From Flavimaribacter sp039888615 (GTDB taxonomy: Bacteria; Pseudomonadota; Alphaproteobacteria; Rhizobiales; Rhizobiaceae), in the NCBI GenBank assembly GCA_039888615.1, contig JBDQQS010000007.1: DNA of 64,000 nucleotides; one strand, given 5' to 3'. The translations under genes and the position numbers were made by a program. Shown here in pieces: positions 1 to 9,004 of this stretch (position 1 is its first letter; every line of letters starts with the position of its first letter). The notes under the pieces were generated by a model. That model had not been told where the DNA came from, searched no databases, and was given only the letters and a program-made list of their open reading frames with translations.

Positions 1-424
1 CGAGCGCTGACATGGTTTCGTCCAGAGGCGTTTTCGAATCCCGCAGGTGTGTGTAGAAAATGTCGACATAGTCGAGGCCCATCCGTCGAAGACTGCGGTC
101 GCAACTCGCCACCAGGTGCTTTCTGCTGCTCCGTACGGCGTGATTGTTGGATGAGGCGCCGAAGCCGGCTTTGACAGAAATCACAAGTTCATCACGAATG
201 TCGCGAAAATCGGTTCGCAATATCTCGCCAAAGATTTCTTCGGCCGAGCCGGGCGAGGATCCGGCGCCGGCGTTGAGATCGTAATGGGTTATCCCCATAT
301 CAACCGCCTGCCGGCAAACCGCCTGCTTGATGTCGAAGGGAATATCGGGTCCGAAATTGTGCCATAGTCCGAGGGACAATGCCGACACGCTCAACCCCGA
401 ATTTCCACATTGTCGATATGACAT
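1..424 (-). CDS. Aldo/keto reductase, YghZ-like (partial, runs off left edge)
   Basis: Translated on the minus strand from ATG at 424 the protein begins MSYRQCGNSGLSVSALSLG, the start of YghZ/Tas-type NAD(P)H-dependent aldo/keto reductases, and runs 141 codons to the window edge of an expected 330 or so. Family landmarks are present: LGLWHNFG, GSAEEIFGEIL, SVKAG with the conserved Lys, and GLDYVDIFYTH. The segment that in the family reads about ANNYGPPPGSAEE reads NAGAGSSPGSAEE here, so the usual catalytic Tyr position holds Ala. That may mean altered chemistry or a non-catalytic relative. Substrate unknown. Its proximity to the sugar-acid genes is suggestive only. Confidence 0.8.
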   Translation of the reverse strand, partial: MSYRQCGNSGLSVSALSLGLWHNFGPDIPFDIKQAVCRQAVDMGITHYDLNAGAGSSPGSAEEIFGEILRTDFRDIRDELVISVKAGFGASSNNHAVRSSRKHLVASCDRSLRRMGLDYVDIFYTHLRDSKTPLDETMSAL

Positions 425-701
425 CCTGTCATATCTGTCTTCGGCTGGTCGCCACATCATTAAAACACTTTTGCTTCCCGTAATAAAACACCGGGAATCT
501 GAAATCGATTTTCTAAAACAGGTGGCCGGAATTATTCCGGCGATGGCATCATCAGTCCCCCGCCAAACGCCTGATCCCGCCCGCAGTCCTGCAAAACGCA
601 GACTGGTCGCCCGTATGTCGCCGCCTGCCTGACCTCCCCACCTCAACTCTGGATGGATTAGCCCGAAAGGCAATTCAACCTGCATATCTGGAAATCGAGT
701 G

Positions 702-1433
702 TCAAGTGCAATCATCCGACCGTTCTGCAAGCCAGGCCTCGAATGCCTGTCTGGCGCTTTCGCTGGTCGGGGGATACAGACCAATGACCGGCGCGCCCTT
801 GAGCACCTGCTCCGTGGCGAACTGCTCGAACCGCTCCATCCGGGCGCATTCCTCGGCGATTTCTGCAGTCATGTGCGCCGGAATGACGACGACGCCTTCA
901 CCATCGCCAACGATTGTGTCGCCGGGAAACACCGCGACCCCGCCGCATCCGATCGGCACATTCAGGTCGCACGCTTCGTGCAGCGTCAAGTTCGTAGGGG
1001 CGGACGGCCGATTATGATAACAGGCTATCTCCAGCGTCTCGATGACCGGACTGTCGCGAAACCCGCCGTCGGTGACGACGCCGGCGCACCCGCGAATCAT
1101 CAACCGGGTGACAAGAATGGACCCTGCAGAGGCCGCGCGCGGATCGTTGCGGCTGTCCATGACCATGACATGGCCTTCAGGACATTGCTCCACCGCAACC
1201 CGTTGCGGATGCTCGGGATTCTCGAACACGGATATGCCGTTTCTGTCTTCCCGCGCCGGTATGTAACGTAACGTATAGGCGGGTCCGACCATGTTTGTCG
1301 TCGGTTTCGAAAGCGGCCGCACATCCTGGATGAACTGGTTCCGCAATCCCGTTTTGAAAAGCGCCGTGCAGATCGAGGCCGTACTGACCCGCTGCAGGAT
1401 CTGCGATGTTCTCTCTTCGAGTGTTTCCGACAT
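702..1433 (-). CDS. RraA-like (HMG/CHA aldolase family) protein
   Basis: A 243-aa protein of the RraA-like / demethylmenaquinone-methyltransferase-like superfamily. The diagnostic GVVTDGGFRDSP stretch carries the Arg-Asp pair used for divalent metal and oxyanion binding in 4-hydroxy-4-methyl-2-oxoglutarate aldolases. I chose ATG 1433 because GAGG lies just upstream; an in-frame TTG at 1445 would overlap the dehydratase stop. Cotranscribed behind an IlvD/Edd sugar-acid dehydratase, it most plausibly cleaves the resulting 2-keto-3-deoxy acid (inference) into pyruvate and an aldehyde. Annotations as a methyltransferase or an RNase E inhibitor are historical misnomers for such proteins. Confidence 0.85.
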   Translation of the reverse strand: MSETLEERTSQILQRVSTASICTALFKTGLRNQFIQDVRPLSKPTTNMVGPAYTLRYIPAREDRNGISVFENPEHPQRVAVEQCPEGHVMVMDSRNDPRAASAGSILVTRLMIRGCAGVVTDGGFRDSPVIETLEIACYHNRPSAPTNLTLHEACDLNVPIGCGGVAVFPGDTIVGDGEGVVVIPAHMTAEIAEECARMERFEQFATEQVLKGAPVIGLYPPTSESARQAFEAWLAERSDDCT

Positions 1434-1441
1434 GGGCGACC

Positions 1442-3169
1442 TCAATAAATATCCGGCTCGCCGGACGCGGGTCCGTAGGCCGTCTCAAGGTAGTCGAAAT
1501 CTGCGCCTTTGTCAGCTTGGCCGATATGCTGGAGGAACATCCAGCCGTAGCCGCGCCCGAATTGCGGCGGCGGTTCCTTCCACGCGGCGCGGCGCTGTTG
1601 CAACTCTTCATCGCTCACAAGCATGTCGATCCGTCTGTTGGGAACGTCCATACGCACCATGTCGCCGGTCTTCAGAAGCGCCAGCGGCCCTCCTACGCAG
1701 GATTCCGGCGCCACATGGAGCACGCAGGCGCCGAAGCTGGTGCCGCTCATTCGGGCGTCCGAAATGCGCACCATGTCGCGATGCCCTTCCTTCAGGAGCT
1801 TCTTCGGCATCGGGATCATGCCCCATTCCGGCATGCCCGGCCCGCCCTTCGGCCCGGCGTTGCGCAAGACGAGCACATGGTCGGCGGTAATGTCGAGATT
1901 CTCGTCGTCGAGCGCGATCTTGAGGTCGGGATAGCTGTCGAAGACCATGGCCGGACCTTCGTGGACGTGAAACTTTGGATCACATGCGGCCGGTTTGATG
2001 ACGCAGCCGTCCGGCGCCAGATTCCCTTTCAGAACAGCGATCGAACCCTCCCGGTAGATCGGATTGTCAAGGCTGCGTATGACGTCGTCATCATAGATCT
2101 CGGCGTCTTGAATATTTTCGCCAAGCGTTTCGCCCGTCACCGTCATGCACTCGGCGTGGAGGTGATCGCCCAGTCTGGACATGAGGCCCGTCAGCCCTCC
2201 AGAGTAGTAGAAATCCTCCATCAGATAGGTCGAGCCGGATGGCCTCACATTGGCGATAACCGGAACGTCGCGGCTCTTGGCGTCGATGGCGTCGAGATCA
2301 AGCTGAACACCAGCTCTTCTCGCCATCGCTATCAGGTGTATGACGGCGTTGGTGGAGCATCCGGTTGCCATCGCGACGGTCAGCGCATTGTCGAAGGCGT
2401 TCCCATCAAGAATCCGGTCCGGGGTCAGGTCTTCGGCAATCATCCCGACGATCCTCACGCCGCATTTCGAGGCCATGCGGATATGTCCGGAATCGGCCGC
2501 CGGTATGGATGAGGCGCCTGGCAAGGTCAGGCCAAGCGCCTCTGCTATGGCCGTCATGGTGCTGGCTGTTCCCATCGTCATGCAGTGACCATAGGAGCGG
2601 GCGATGCCGGCTTCCATCTCGTCCCATTGCTTCGCCGTGATTTCACCCGCGCGCCGCTCGTCCCAGTACTTGAAAGCGTCCGAGCCGCTGCCAAGGGTCT
2701 TGCCTCTCCAGTTGCCGCGCAGCATAGGCCCGGCTGGCAGGAAGATGAACGGCAGGCCAGCGCTGATCGCTCCCATAATGAGTCCCGGCGTAGTCTTGTC
2801 GCAACCGCCCATGAGCACCGCTCCGTCGACCGGATGGGACACCAGAAGTTCCTCGGCCTCGATCGCCAGCAGATTACGATAGAGCATGGTTGTCGGTTTC
2901 ACGTAGCTCTCGGATAACGAGAGCGCTGGAAGTTCAATCGGAAAACCCCCTGCTTCAAGAACGCCGCGCTTCACGTCCTCGACGCGCTGCTTGAAGTGCT
3001 GGTGGCACGGATTGATGTCGGACCAGGTGTTGAGAACCGCGACAATCGGCTTGCCCGACCATTCCTCCGGTCGAAGCCCCATCTGTTGCGCCCTCGATCG
3101 GTGGCCGAAGGATCGAAAGTCATCCGGTGCAAACCAGCGCTCGCTGCGCAGCGATTTCTTTTCTGTCAT
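1442..3169 (-). CDS. IlvD/Edd family sugar-acid dehydratase
   Basis: 575 aa, full length for the IlvD/Edd family of Fe-S dehydratases. Visible cluster cysteines are C55 in NPCHQHF, C123 in GGCDKTTP and C196 in YGHCMTMGTAS, and the C-terminal TDARMSG-type motif appears as SDARMSG. True dihydroxy-acid dehydratase (IlvD) belongs with ilv genes. Here the neighbours are an RraA-like aldolase, a lactonase, a TRAP importer and a FadR-type regulator, which favours a pentonate or hexonate dehydratase making 2-keto-3-deoxy acids (inference). The first gene of a two-gene minus operon; a palindromic operator candidate lies about 220 bp upstream. The exact sugar acid cannot be read from sequence. Confidence 0.9.
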   Translation of the reverse strand: MTEKKSLRSERWFAPDDFRSFGHRSRAQQMGLRPEEWSGKPIVAVLNTWSDINPCHQHFKQRVEDVKRGVLEAGGFPIELPALSLSESYVKPTTMLYRNLLAIEAEELLVSHPVDGAVLMGGCDKTTPGLIMGAISAGLPFIFLPAGPMLRGNWRGKTLGSGSDAFKYWDERRAGEITAKQWDEMEAGIARSYGHCMTMGTASTMTAIAEALGLTLPGASSIPAADSGHIRMASKCGVRIVGMIAEDLTPDRILDGNAFDNALTVAMATGCSTNAVIHLIAMARRAGVQLDLDAIDAKSRDVPVIANVRPSGSTYLMEDFYYSGGLTGLMSRLGDHLHAECMTVTGETLGENIQDAEIYDDDVIRSLDNPIYREGSIAVLKGNLAPDGCVIKPAACDPKFHVHEGPAMVFDSYPDLKIALDDENLDITADHVLVLRNAGPKGGPGMPEWGMIPMPKKLLKEGHRDMVRISDARMSGTSFGACVLHVAPESCVGGPLALLKTGDMVRMDVPNRRIDMLVSDEELQQRRAAWKEPPPQFGRGYGWMFLQHIGQADKGADFDYLETAYGPASGEPDIY

Positions 3170-3387
3170 TTGCGCCCTTTCCTCCGCGCGCCGGCGAACA
3201 ATTTGTCTGCCGCGCCAGTCTTGCTTATCATTTCGACTTGTCCTGAAACACGAAGAGCAAATCCGAACGACGGCCCACCGACTAGCCTCCCCTTGCCTCC
3301 GTCAGGCGTGAATGTATTGTCACCCGACCAAGCCTCGATCCTTGCTCCCGTCCGGCTTGCGCCGGAATGGACATCTAATCGATGTAT

Positions 3388-3397
3388 TAATATATTA
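3388..3397. promoter_or_regulatory. Candidate regulator operator TAATATATTA (site 1)
   Basis: A perfect 10-bp palindrome, flanked so that the wider 14-mer is ATTAATATATTAGT. It lies in the divergent gap between the dehydratase operon and the FadR-type regulator. The same core, as the perfect 14-mer ACTAATATATTAGT, occurs upstream of the TRAP operon at 7873-7886. Two copies before the two catabolic operons make it the likely binding site of the regulator at 3454. Confidence 0.55.
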
Positions 3398-3453
3398 GTT
3401 TGCCAGAAGCAATGGCGCAAACCACGGCGCGTCCAGGCGAACAGGAGATTTGA

Positions 3454-4176
3454 TTGCCGACAACGAGCGAAGAAACTGCGCAGGCCGGCAAACCGGCGCG
3501 CCATCAATTCGCCATCGATCGCAAACGGCCGGCGGCGATCCAGGTGTATGAGGATCTGCGTTCGCGAATCATTTCTCTGGAACTCAAGCCGGGCGAAAGT
3601 CTCTCCCGTCTCGAACTCGTCCAACAATACGGCGTTAGCCAGACGCCTGTGCGCGATGCATTCATTTTGTTGGAGAAAGAGGGGCTTATAGAGGTCTACC
3701 CGCAATCCAAAACACTTGTGTCAAAGATCGACATCGCCCAGGCGCGCGAAACCCAGTTTCTGAGAACAGCCGTCGAACTGGAAGTTGGCCGCGTGCTTGC
3801 CCGGTCAGACGACCGCTCGCTAACCGAAGAAGCGAGACATCTCTGGCAATTACAAGAGCGGGTTCTTGAGACGGAAAACTGGATCGACCGGTTTCGCGAC
3901 CTCGATGCCCGCTTTCACGCGGCTCTTGCGGAAGCCGCAGGTCAGGCCAATCTCTGGGATCTGATCATTTCGCGCTCCGGCCATATCGACAGGCTGCGCA
4001 ATCTGCATCTGCCCGATGCCGGCAAGGCCGCCACGGTGCTTTCCGATCACCGCGGGATTCTCGATGCAATCGAGGCCTCCGATCAGGTTCACATAGCCGA
4101 GGCCATTCGCAAACACTTGTCCGGCACCCTCAGCGCAGTTGACCTGATCGTCAGTCGGTATCCGGATTATTTTTGA
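3454..4176 (+). CDS. GntR family (FadR/FCD subfamily) transcriptional regulator
   Basis: 240 aa with an N-terminal winged helix (about 28-90; LSRLELVQQYGVSQTPVRDAFILLEKEGL) and a C-terminal all-helical FCD ligand domain with the conserved Asp and His residues in DLDARFHAAL and DHRGILDAI. The start is TTG at 3454 with AGGAGA seven bases upstream. Placed between and divergent from the dehydratase operon, it probably represses both that operon and the TRAP operon until a sugar acid or keto-deoxy acid binds (inference from the shared palindrome). Its 3' end overlaps the convergent lactonase by 26 bp. Confidence 0.92.
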   Translation: MPTTSEETAQAGKPARHQFAIDRKRPAAIQVYEDLRSRIISLELKPGESLSRLELVQQYGVSQTPVRDAFILLEKEGLIEVYPQSKTLVSKIDIAQARETQFLRTAVELEVGRVLARSDDRSLTEEARHLWQLQERVLETENWIDRFRDLDARFHAALAEAAGQANLWDLIISRSGHIDRLRNLHLPDAGKAATVLSDHRGILDAIEASDQVHIAEAIRKHLSGTLSAVDLIVSRYPDYF

Positions 4177-5026
4177 ATTTTTGACCAACACCCGTGACAT
4201 CGGCTATCGCCTGACACAGAAACCCGCCCTCTCCATCCATATGTTTTGACGTCAGGAACACACGATCTCCGCGACTTCCGCCGAAGGTCATTTTTGTCGG
4301 ATAATCACTGTCGGCTGCGACCGTTCGGATCCGTTCACCTGCCGGGGAGTAGCACCACAATTCACCGGCGTCGACGCCGGCGATCCAATAGTTTCCGGCG
4401 TTGTCGACCACGCCGCCGTCAGGGCGTCCCTTTCTATCCTGGCATACGTCCAGAATGCTCCTGTCAGACGCCTTGCCCGAAACCGGATCGTAATCGCAAA
4501 CCCAGATCGTCCGGGATTCCGGATGTGAATCGGAAAAATACATACGGTTTCGCACAGCATCGAAGGCAAGTCCGTTTGGCGTATAGAGACCGGTGAAGAG
4601 AATGAACAAGGAGCCGTCCGGCTCGACGCGACTGATCGTTCCGACCGGATGAGCATTATCACTGTCCATTGTGCCACAAACGATCCGTCCGGCCGGATCG
4701 ATTGACGCGTCATTGTAGCGAAGGCCCTCGCCAGGCGACGACGCAAAACGCGCGCCAAGTCCTGACCTACCTGTAAACCGATAAATTCCCGACTCCAGAC
4801 CGATTGCGACCGACCCGTCATCCGCAAGGACAGCAAATCCAACCGTTTCCGGAAGATTCCAGCGTCGGGTTCGACCATTCTCGCAATCGGTGCGCAACAA
4901 GGCTTTTCCCGAGACGTCGATCCACCAGACACAATTGTCCCGATTTGACCATGCCGGGCTTTCCCCAAGTTCTGCATAAAGATCGGAAAGGATGGTAAAG
5001 CGCCAGGCCGGTTTGTCGTCCGTCAC
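4151..5026 (-). CDS. SMP-30/gluconolactonase family sugar lactonase
   Basis: 291-aa six-bladed propeller of the SMP-30/LRE family. Metal ligand regions are visible: GESPAWS (Glu near 18), LRYNDASIDPAGRIVCGTMD, LYTPNGLAFD and RPDGGVVDNAGNYWIAGVD. These enzymes hydrolyse aldonolactones to the open acid, the substrate of the nearby dehydratase. The ATG overlaps the stop of the TRAP large permease by 4 bp (ATGA), so it is the last gene of the dctP-dctQ-dctM-lactonase operon. No signal peptide, so cytoplasmic. Confidence 0.9.
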   Translation of the reverse strand: MTDDKPAWRFTILSDLYAELGESPAWSNRDNCVWWIDVSGKALLRTDCENGRTRRWNLPETVGFAVLADDGSVAIGLESGIYRFTGRSGLGARFASSPGEGLRYNDASIDPAGRIVCGTMDSDNAHPVGTISRVEPDGSLFILFTGLYTPNGLAFDAVRNRMYFSDSHPESRTIWVCDYDPVSGKASDRSILDVCQDRKGRPDGGVVDNAGNYWIAGVDAGELWCYSPAGERIRTVAADSDYPTKMTFGGSRGDRVFLTSKHMDGEGGFLCQAIADVTGVGQKFKNNPDTD

Positions 5027-6306
5027 ATCAACAGCCTCGGCAGATAAAGTGACAGGCCCGGGAATGCGATAAGGATGGCGAAAAAGATGATCATGGCCAG
5101 GAAGAACGGCAGCGAGGCCCTTACGAACTCACCCGACTTGCAATTCATTATGTCGCAGACTGTGAACATGATGACGCCAACCGGCGGCGTCACCCCGCCG
5201 AAATTGATCAGCGTCACGATGATGACCCCCATATGTATCGGATCGAAACCGCTCGCCACCAGAACCGGCAAGACGATCGGCGTAATCAGCAGGATGTTTG
5301 CTGCTCCTTCCAGGAACATCCCGGTCACGATCAACAGGCAGACGACCAGAATAAGAACAAGCAAGGAGACATCCGTGATCGAGGTAACGAATGCAGTGAT
5401 TTCCTGCGGGGCCCGCTCGATCGTCATGGCGTATCCAAGCACCGCGGCCATCATGATGAGAAGCATGACCATCCCAAGGTCGGCCATGGTTCCACGCATC
5501 GCGTCCAGCAGCCTTTCGAAGTCGAGCTCCCGATACACGAACCGCCCGATGACAAGGGCGTAAAAGACAAGGAAGGCTCCGGCCTCCGTCGCCGTAAAGA
5601 GACCGAACCGAAAACCGATGATCAGAATGATCGGAAACATCAGCGCCCAGATGCTTTCAGCCGCGCTTGTCAGCAATTGGCGACCGGTCGGACGTTCTGG
5701 CAATTCGGGCGCGTACCCTCTGCGCGACGCGACAATACCGGTGACCGCCATGAGCACGAACATCAGCAGGAGACCCGGTATGACGCCTGCGAGAAACAAT
5801 CGCCCGACGGAAACCTCGTTGATGAAGCCGAACAGGATCAGTCCGATGCTTGGGGGAATGGTCGCGGTAATGATGGAGCTGAAGGCGATAACTGCGGCTG
5901 ACGTGCCGCGGCTGTAGCCGCGCTCGACCATCGCCTTGCCGAACAGCCGCGACTGCATCGACGCGTCAGCCACCGCCGAGCCCGATACACCCCCCATCAT
6001 GAAGCTGAGAACCACGCTTACCTGGAGCAATCCGCCGGCCATCCAGCCGGTAAGAAGCCGCGAAAAATTGACGAGACGGCGCGTGAGGCCCGTCACATTC
6101 ATCAGATTGCCGGCGAGAATGAAGAACGGAACGGCGAGTAACGGGAAAGACTGCGTCGCGACCGCCATTTTCTGCAGGGCGACGGTCGGCGGCATGCCGC
6201 CGCTGAAAATGAAGACCGGAATGCTGGCGAGCGCCAGGGCAAAAGCGACCGGAACGCCGATGACCAGGAACAGGGCGAAAAGCAACGCAACGCTGATGAG
6301 GATCAT
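5023..6306 (-). CDS. dctM: TRAP transporter large permease (DctM)
   Basis: 427-aa multi-spanning protein with DctM hallmarks: an early PVAFALALA segment, FFILAGNLMN, GGVSGSAVADASMQSR, the SIGLILFG loop, EGAANILLITPIVLPV and NFGGVTPPVGVIMFTVCD. It forms the Na+-driven transport pore with DctQ. It overlaps the small-permease stop upstream and the lactonase start downstream by 4 bp each, a tightly coupled operon. The substrate is probably a sugar acid or lactone, by context. Confidence 0.95.
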   Translation of the reverse strand: MILISVALLFALFLVIGVPVAFALALASIPVFIFSGGMPPTVALQKMAVATQSFPLLAVPFFILAGNLMNVTGLTRRLVNFSRLLTGWMAGGLLQVSVVLSFMMGGVSGSAVADASMQSRLFGKAMVERGYSRGTSAAVIAFSSIITATIPPSIGLILFGFINEVSVGRLFLAGVIPGLLLMFVLMAVTGIVASRRGYAPELPERPTGRQLLTSAAESIWALMFPIILIIGFRFGLFTATEAGAFLVFYALVIGRFVYRELDFERLLDAMRGTMADLGMVMLLIMMAAVLGYAMTIERAPQEITAFVTSITDVSLLVLILVVCLLIVTGMFLEGAANILLITPIVLPVLVASGFDPIHMGVIIVTLINFGGVTPPVGVIMFTVCDIMNCKSGEFVRASLPFFLAMIIFFAILIAFPGLSLYLPRLLM

Positions 6307-6782
6307 TGGCCGGCCAGTTCGTCTGCAGATGAGGTGTCGGCCGGTCCCCGGAGACTGCGATAGAGATCGAAGCCGAGCGTTCTGATCATCAGGAACAATC
6401 CGAATGGCAACGCCCCGGTGACGAAGGAGAAATGCATTTGCGTCGCTCCATAAAGGCGCGGGTGGCTCAATCGAACCAGCTCAATCGAATAAACAAAGAG
6501 AAAGACGAGCAAGACGAGAACGATGGCGAAGTTGAAGATCTTCACCATCCGACCGAAGACCGGCGCGAGAATATCGCCCAACCAGTCCAGTCCGAAATGC
6601 CGCGATTGCTGGAGCGCGATATCGGCGGCAAGCATGCAGAGCCAGATGAACAACGTCTGAGCGACTTCCACCGACCAAATGATAGGCGCGCCTGCGTAGC
6701 GGGTTATCGATGCGATCGCCACAAGGCAGACGATCGCGCTGAGTAAGAGGGCCGCGAGGGTGAATTCGATGCGCATCATCAT
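6303..6782 (-). CDS. dctQ: TRAP transporter small permease (DctQ)
   Basis: 159 aa with four predicted membrane helices and the family's WxVEVAQTLFIWLCMLAADIALQ-like core (here SVEVAQTLFIWLCML). Three consecutive ATG codons (6782, 6779, 6776) make the exact start ambiguous. It pairs with DctM and sits 30 bp after the dctP stop. A small GGCC-AGTC-GGCC hairpin spans that junction and could help set the high binding-protein to permease ratio usual for such systems. Confidence 0.92.
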   Translation of the reverse strand: MMMRIEFTLAALLLSAIVCLVAIASITRYAGAPIIWSVEVAQTLFIWLCMLAADIALQQSRHFGLDWLGDILAPVFGRMVKIFNFAIVLVLLVFLFVYSIELVRLSHPRLYGATQMHFSFVTGALPFGLFLMIRTLGFDLYRSLRGPADTSSADELAGQ

Positions 6783-6812
6783 TACAATTTTCCACCCGCG
6801 CGGCCGACTGGC

Positions 6813-7802
6813 CTATTGTTTGCCGAGGACTTCCTTGACGACGGCGACCTCGTCTTCCAGTTCCAGCTTGCCGTAGACACCCGACACGGCTTCCTTGAAC
6901 ACCTCGCGATCAACCTCGTTGACGTTCACTCCGGTCGCAGCCACGTCCTTCAAGGCTTTTTCACCAAGTTCTATCGTGAGTTGCGAGGCCCAACGGCCGT
7001 TTTCGACTGCTTCCTCCAGTACGATCGCCTGCTGCTCCGGGGTCAGTTTGCTCCAGCTATCTTCACCGACCACGAGCGCCGTGACAAGCTGGATGTGTCC
7101 GGTCAGGTTCACATCCTTGATCACCTCATACAACTTCGCGCCCCAAATGGCCGTCGGCTGGGCCTCGGCCGCATCGATCGTGCCGAGCTGCAGCGCGGAA
7201 TAGACTTCGCCCCAGGCGATCGGGGTCGGCGTCGCGCCCATGGCCGCGATGGTTTCGATCCAGACCGGCGCGCCGATAGTCCGCATCTTGACGCCCTTGA
7301 GGTCCGCCGGCGACGCAATCGGCTTCTGCGTCAGCGCATGACGGGCGCCCTGATACCAGTTGGAAGCCAACATCACGAGGCCAGCCTTGTCCGTCAATTC
7401 CTCGCCCCATGCAAGATAGGGTTCCGACTGTGCAAACTTGTCGGCGTCCTCGAAATCGTCAAACAGGAACGGGGCGCTGAGAACTGCAAGTTCCGGAACA
7501 AAGCTTGCAAGCCTTGCGACGTCCGTCACCGTGCCGACATTCGCCCCTGCACGCGCCTGGTCGAGCATGTCGCGCGTGTCGCCAAGTTGCGAATTGTGGA
7601 ACACCTCGATGACCACCTCGCCATTGGTGCGCTCTTCGACCTTCTCCTTGAAGCGCTCCAGGCCCTGACCCATTGGGTCCTGCGGCGACAACACCGTGCC
7701 GAGACGCAATACCTGTTGCGCTGAAACGCCGGTCGCGCCGACGCCCAATGCGAGCCCTGCCGCCAGCATGGCGACGGCAATCTTCAATCCTCTAGTCTTC
7801 AT
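6813..7802 (-). CDS. dctP: TRAP transporter substrate-binding protein (DctP)
   Basis: 329-aa periplasmic solute receptor starting MKTRGLKIAVAMLAAG, with a Sec signal peptide ending near VSAQQ. GAGGAAGAC directly precedes ATG 7802; an in-frame upstream ATG at 7865 would spoil the signal peptide. DctP landmarks are GVKMRTIGAPVWIETI with the substrate-carboxylate Arg, GEVYSALQLGTIDAAEAQP and LYEVIKDVNLTGH. This is the first gene of the four-gene operon, and a perfect palindrome lies about 70 bp upstream. The substrate is likely a sugar acid. Confidence 0.95.
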   Translation of the reverse strand: MKTRGLKIAVAMLAAGLALGVGATGVSAQQVLRLGTVLSPQDPMGQGLERFKEKVEERTNGEVVIEVFHNSQLGDTRDMLDQARAGANVGTVTDVARLASFVPELAVLSAPFLFDDFEDADKFAQSEPYLAWGEELTDKAGLVMLASNWYQGARHALTQKPIASPADLKGVKMRTIGAPVWIETIAAMGATPTPIAWGEVYSALQLGTIDAAEAQPTAIWGAKLYEVIKDVNLTGHIQLVTALVVGEDSWSKLTPEQQAIVLEEAVENGRWASQLTIELGEKALKDVAATGVNVNEVDREVFKEAVSGVYGKLELEDEVAVVKEVLGKQ

Positions 7803-7872
7803 GTCTTCCTCCCGTGTGTTTCGCTCAAAATGAGTCCGGAACCGAGGCAACACCGATTCCAGCAACTCAGAT

Positions 7873-7886
7873 ACTAATATATTAGT
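7873..7886. promoter_or_regulatory. Candidate regulator operator ACTAATATATTAGT (site 2)
   Basis: A perfect 14-bp palindrome upstream of dctP, with further outer dyad symmetry (CTCA at 7866-7869, TGAG at 7887-7890). It shares the TAATATATTA core with site 1 at 3388-3397. Location, symmetry and pairing with the FadR-type regulator gene fit an operator for that regulator. Confidence 0.6.
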
Positions 7887-8044
7887 TGAGATGGCATTGG
7901 CAGTTCAAGCGGGTCTTGGCAAGCTGAGATTGCAGTCGACGCGCTGCACGCCACTGGATAACACCAGGCGGCCGCGGGCCAACGGGAAAATCAATTCCGG
8001 CCAGACCGGGCCTGTGTCAGAGGTTGAACAAACGCGTTTCCCGT

Positions 8045-9004
8045 TTAGTCGGCGCCCACCGGCGGCGTGCCATGGGTGTGGAAACTGGCGATCGTCTGCA
8101 GTCCCCAGGCCTGCCCCTTCTTGCGTTCTTTCTCCGTCCAGATAACCGGCTTCCAGTCCGGTCTCAGGATCAGGCGCGCGCCGGCGTTGGCGACTTCGAC
8201 GCGATTGCCAGCGGGTTCGTAAACATAGAGGAAGAACGTTCCCTGTATCGCATGCTTGTGCGGGCCGGTCTCGATAAAAACGCCGTTTTCAAGGAAGATG
8301 TCGGCGGCCCGCAAAACATCCTCACGCTGGTCCACCGCATAGGTAACGTGGTGAAAACGCTCCTGCGCGTTCGCATGATCTTCCGTGTAGGCGATGTCGT
8401 AGCTCTTGTTGTTGACCGTAAACCAGCATCCGCCAAGCCGTCCATTGTCGAGCTGGATCAATTCGGTCACGCGACTGCCGAGCGCCTTGGTCATGAATTC
8501 CCGGATCGCGCTGACATCGCGCGCAAGCAAATTCAGATGGTCGATGCGCCGCACACATACGCCACGCCCGTGATAACGCTGGGCAATGTTCTTCAGCGCC
8601 GGCTGCTCTTCCGCTGGCGCTATGTATTCGCGGGTATCGTAATAGAGTTCGAACAGGTGCCCGTCCGGATCGGTAAACTGGTACGCGCGTCCGTGTCCGA
8701 GGTCGCCGTCGATCCAGCCCTTTTCGCATCCCATCTCCTTGATCACCGCAACGCGTCGCTCAAGCGCCGCCTGTGAGGAGCACCGGTAGCCGATATGTCC
8801 AACGCCGGTTGTGTCGGACGCCGTCAGTTTCAGCGTGTGATATTCATAATCGTCGAAGGCGCGCAGATAGACGGAATCCCCTTCCCGGCCGCTTTCCGTC
8901 AGCCCGTAGACATTCACGAAAAAGTCGAGACTTTCTTCCGGCTTGTTGGTGAATATTTCGACATGTCCGAGATGCGCCACATCGTAACAGGGTTCGTCCG
9001 ACAT
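8045..9004 (-). CDS. Extradiol ring-cleavage dioxygenase (catechol 2,3-dioxygenase type)
   Basis: 319-aa two-domain vicinal-oxygen-chelate protein. The C-terminal domain holds the Fe(II) triad at the spacing of catechol 2,3-dioxygenases: H156 in RIDHLNLL, H218/H219 in FHHVTYAVD and E270 in GNRVEVANAG. It would open a catechol-type ring between a hydroxylated and an adjacent carbon. ATG 9004 is chosen because GGAGG lies seven bases upstream. No hydrolase, decarboxylase or ferredoxin of a meta pathway adjoins it; only a TetR regulator does. The natural catechol is unknown. Confidence 0.9.
   Translation of the reverse strand: MSDEPCYDVAHLGHVEIFTNKPEESLDFFVNVYGLTESGREGDSVYLRAFDDYEYHTLKLTASDTTGVGHIGYRCSSQAALERRVAVIKEMGCEKGWIDGDLGHGRAYQFTDPDGHLFELYYDTREYIAPAEEQPALKNIAQRYHGRGVCVRRIDHLNLLARDVSAIREFMTKALGSRVTELIQLDNGRLGGCWFTVNNKSYDIAYTEDHANAQERFHHVTYAVDQREDVLRAADIFLENGVFIETGPHKHAIQGTFFLYVYEPAGNRVEVANAGARLILRPDWKPVIWTEKERKKGQAWGLQTIASFHTHGTPPVGAD

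Noticed and set aside
7981..8045. AACGGGAAA / TTTCCCGTT inverted repeat as a terminator
   Set aside because: Arms are nearly 50 nt apart and the right arm enters the dioxygenase stop codon region.
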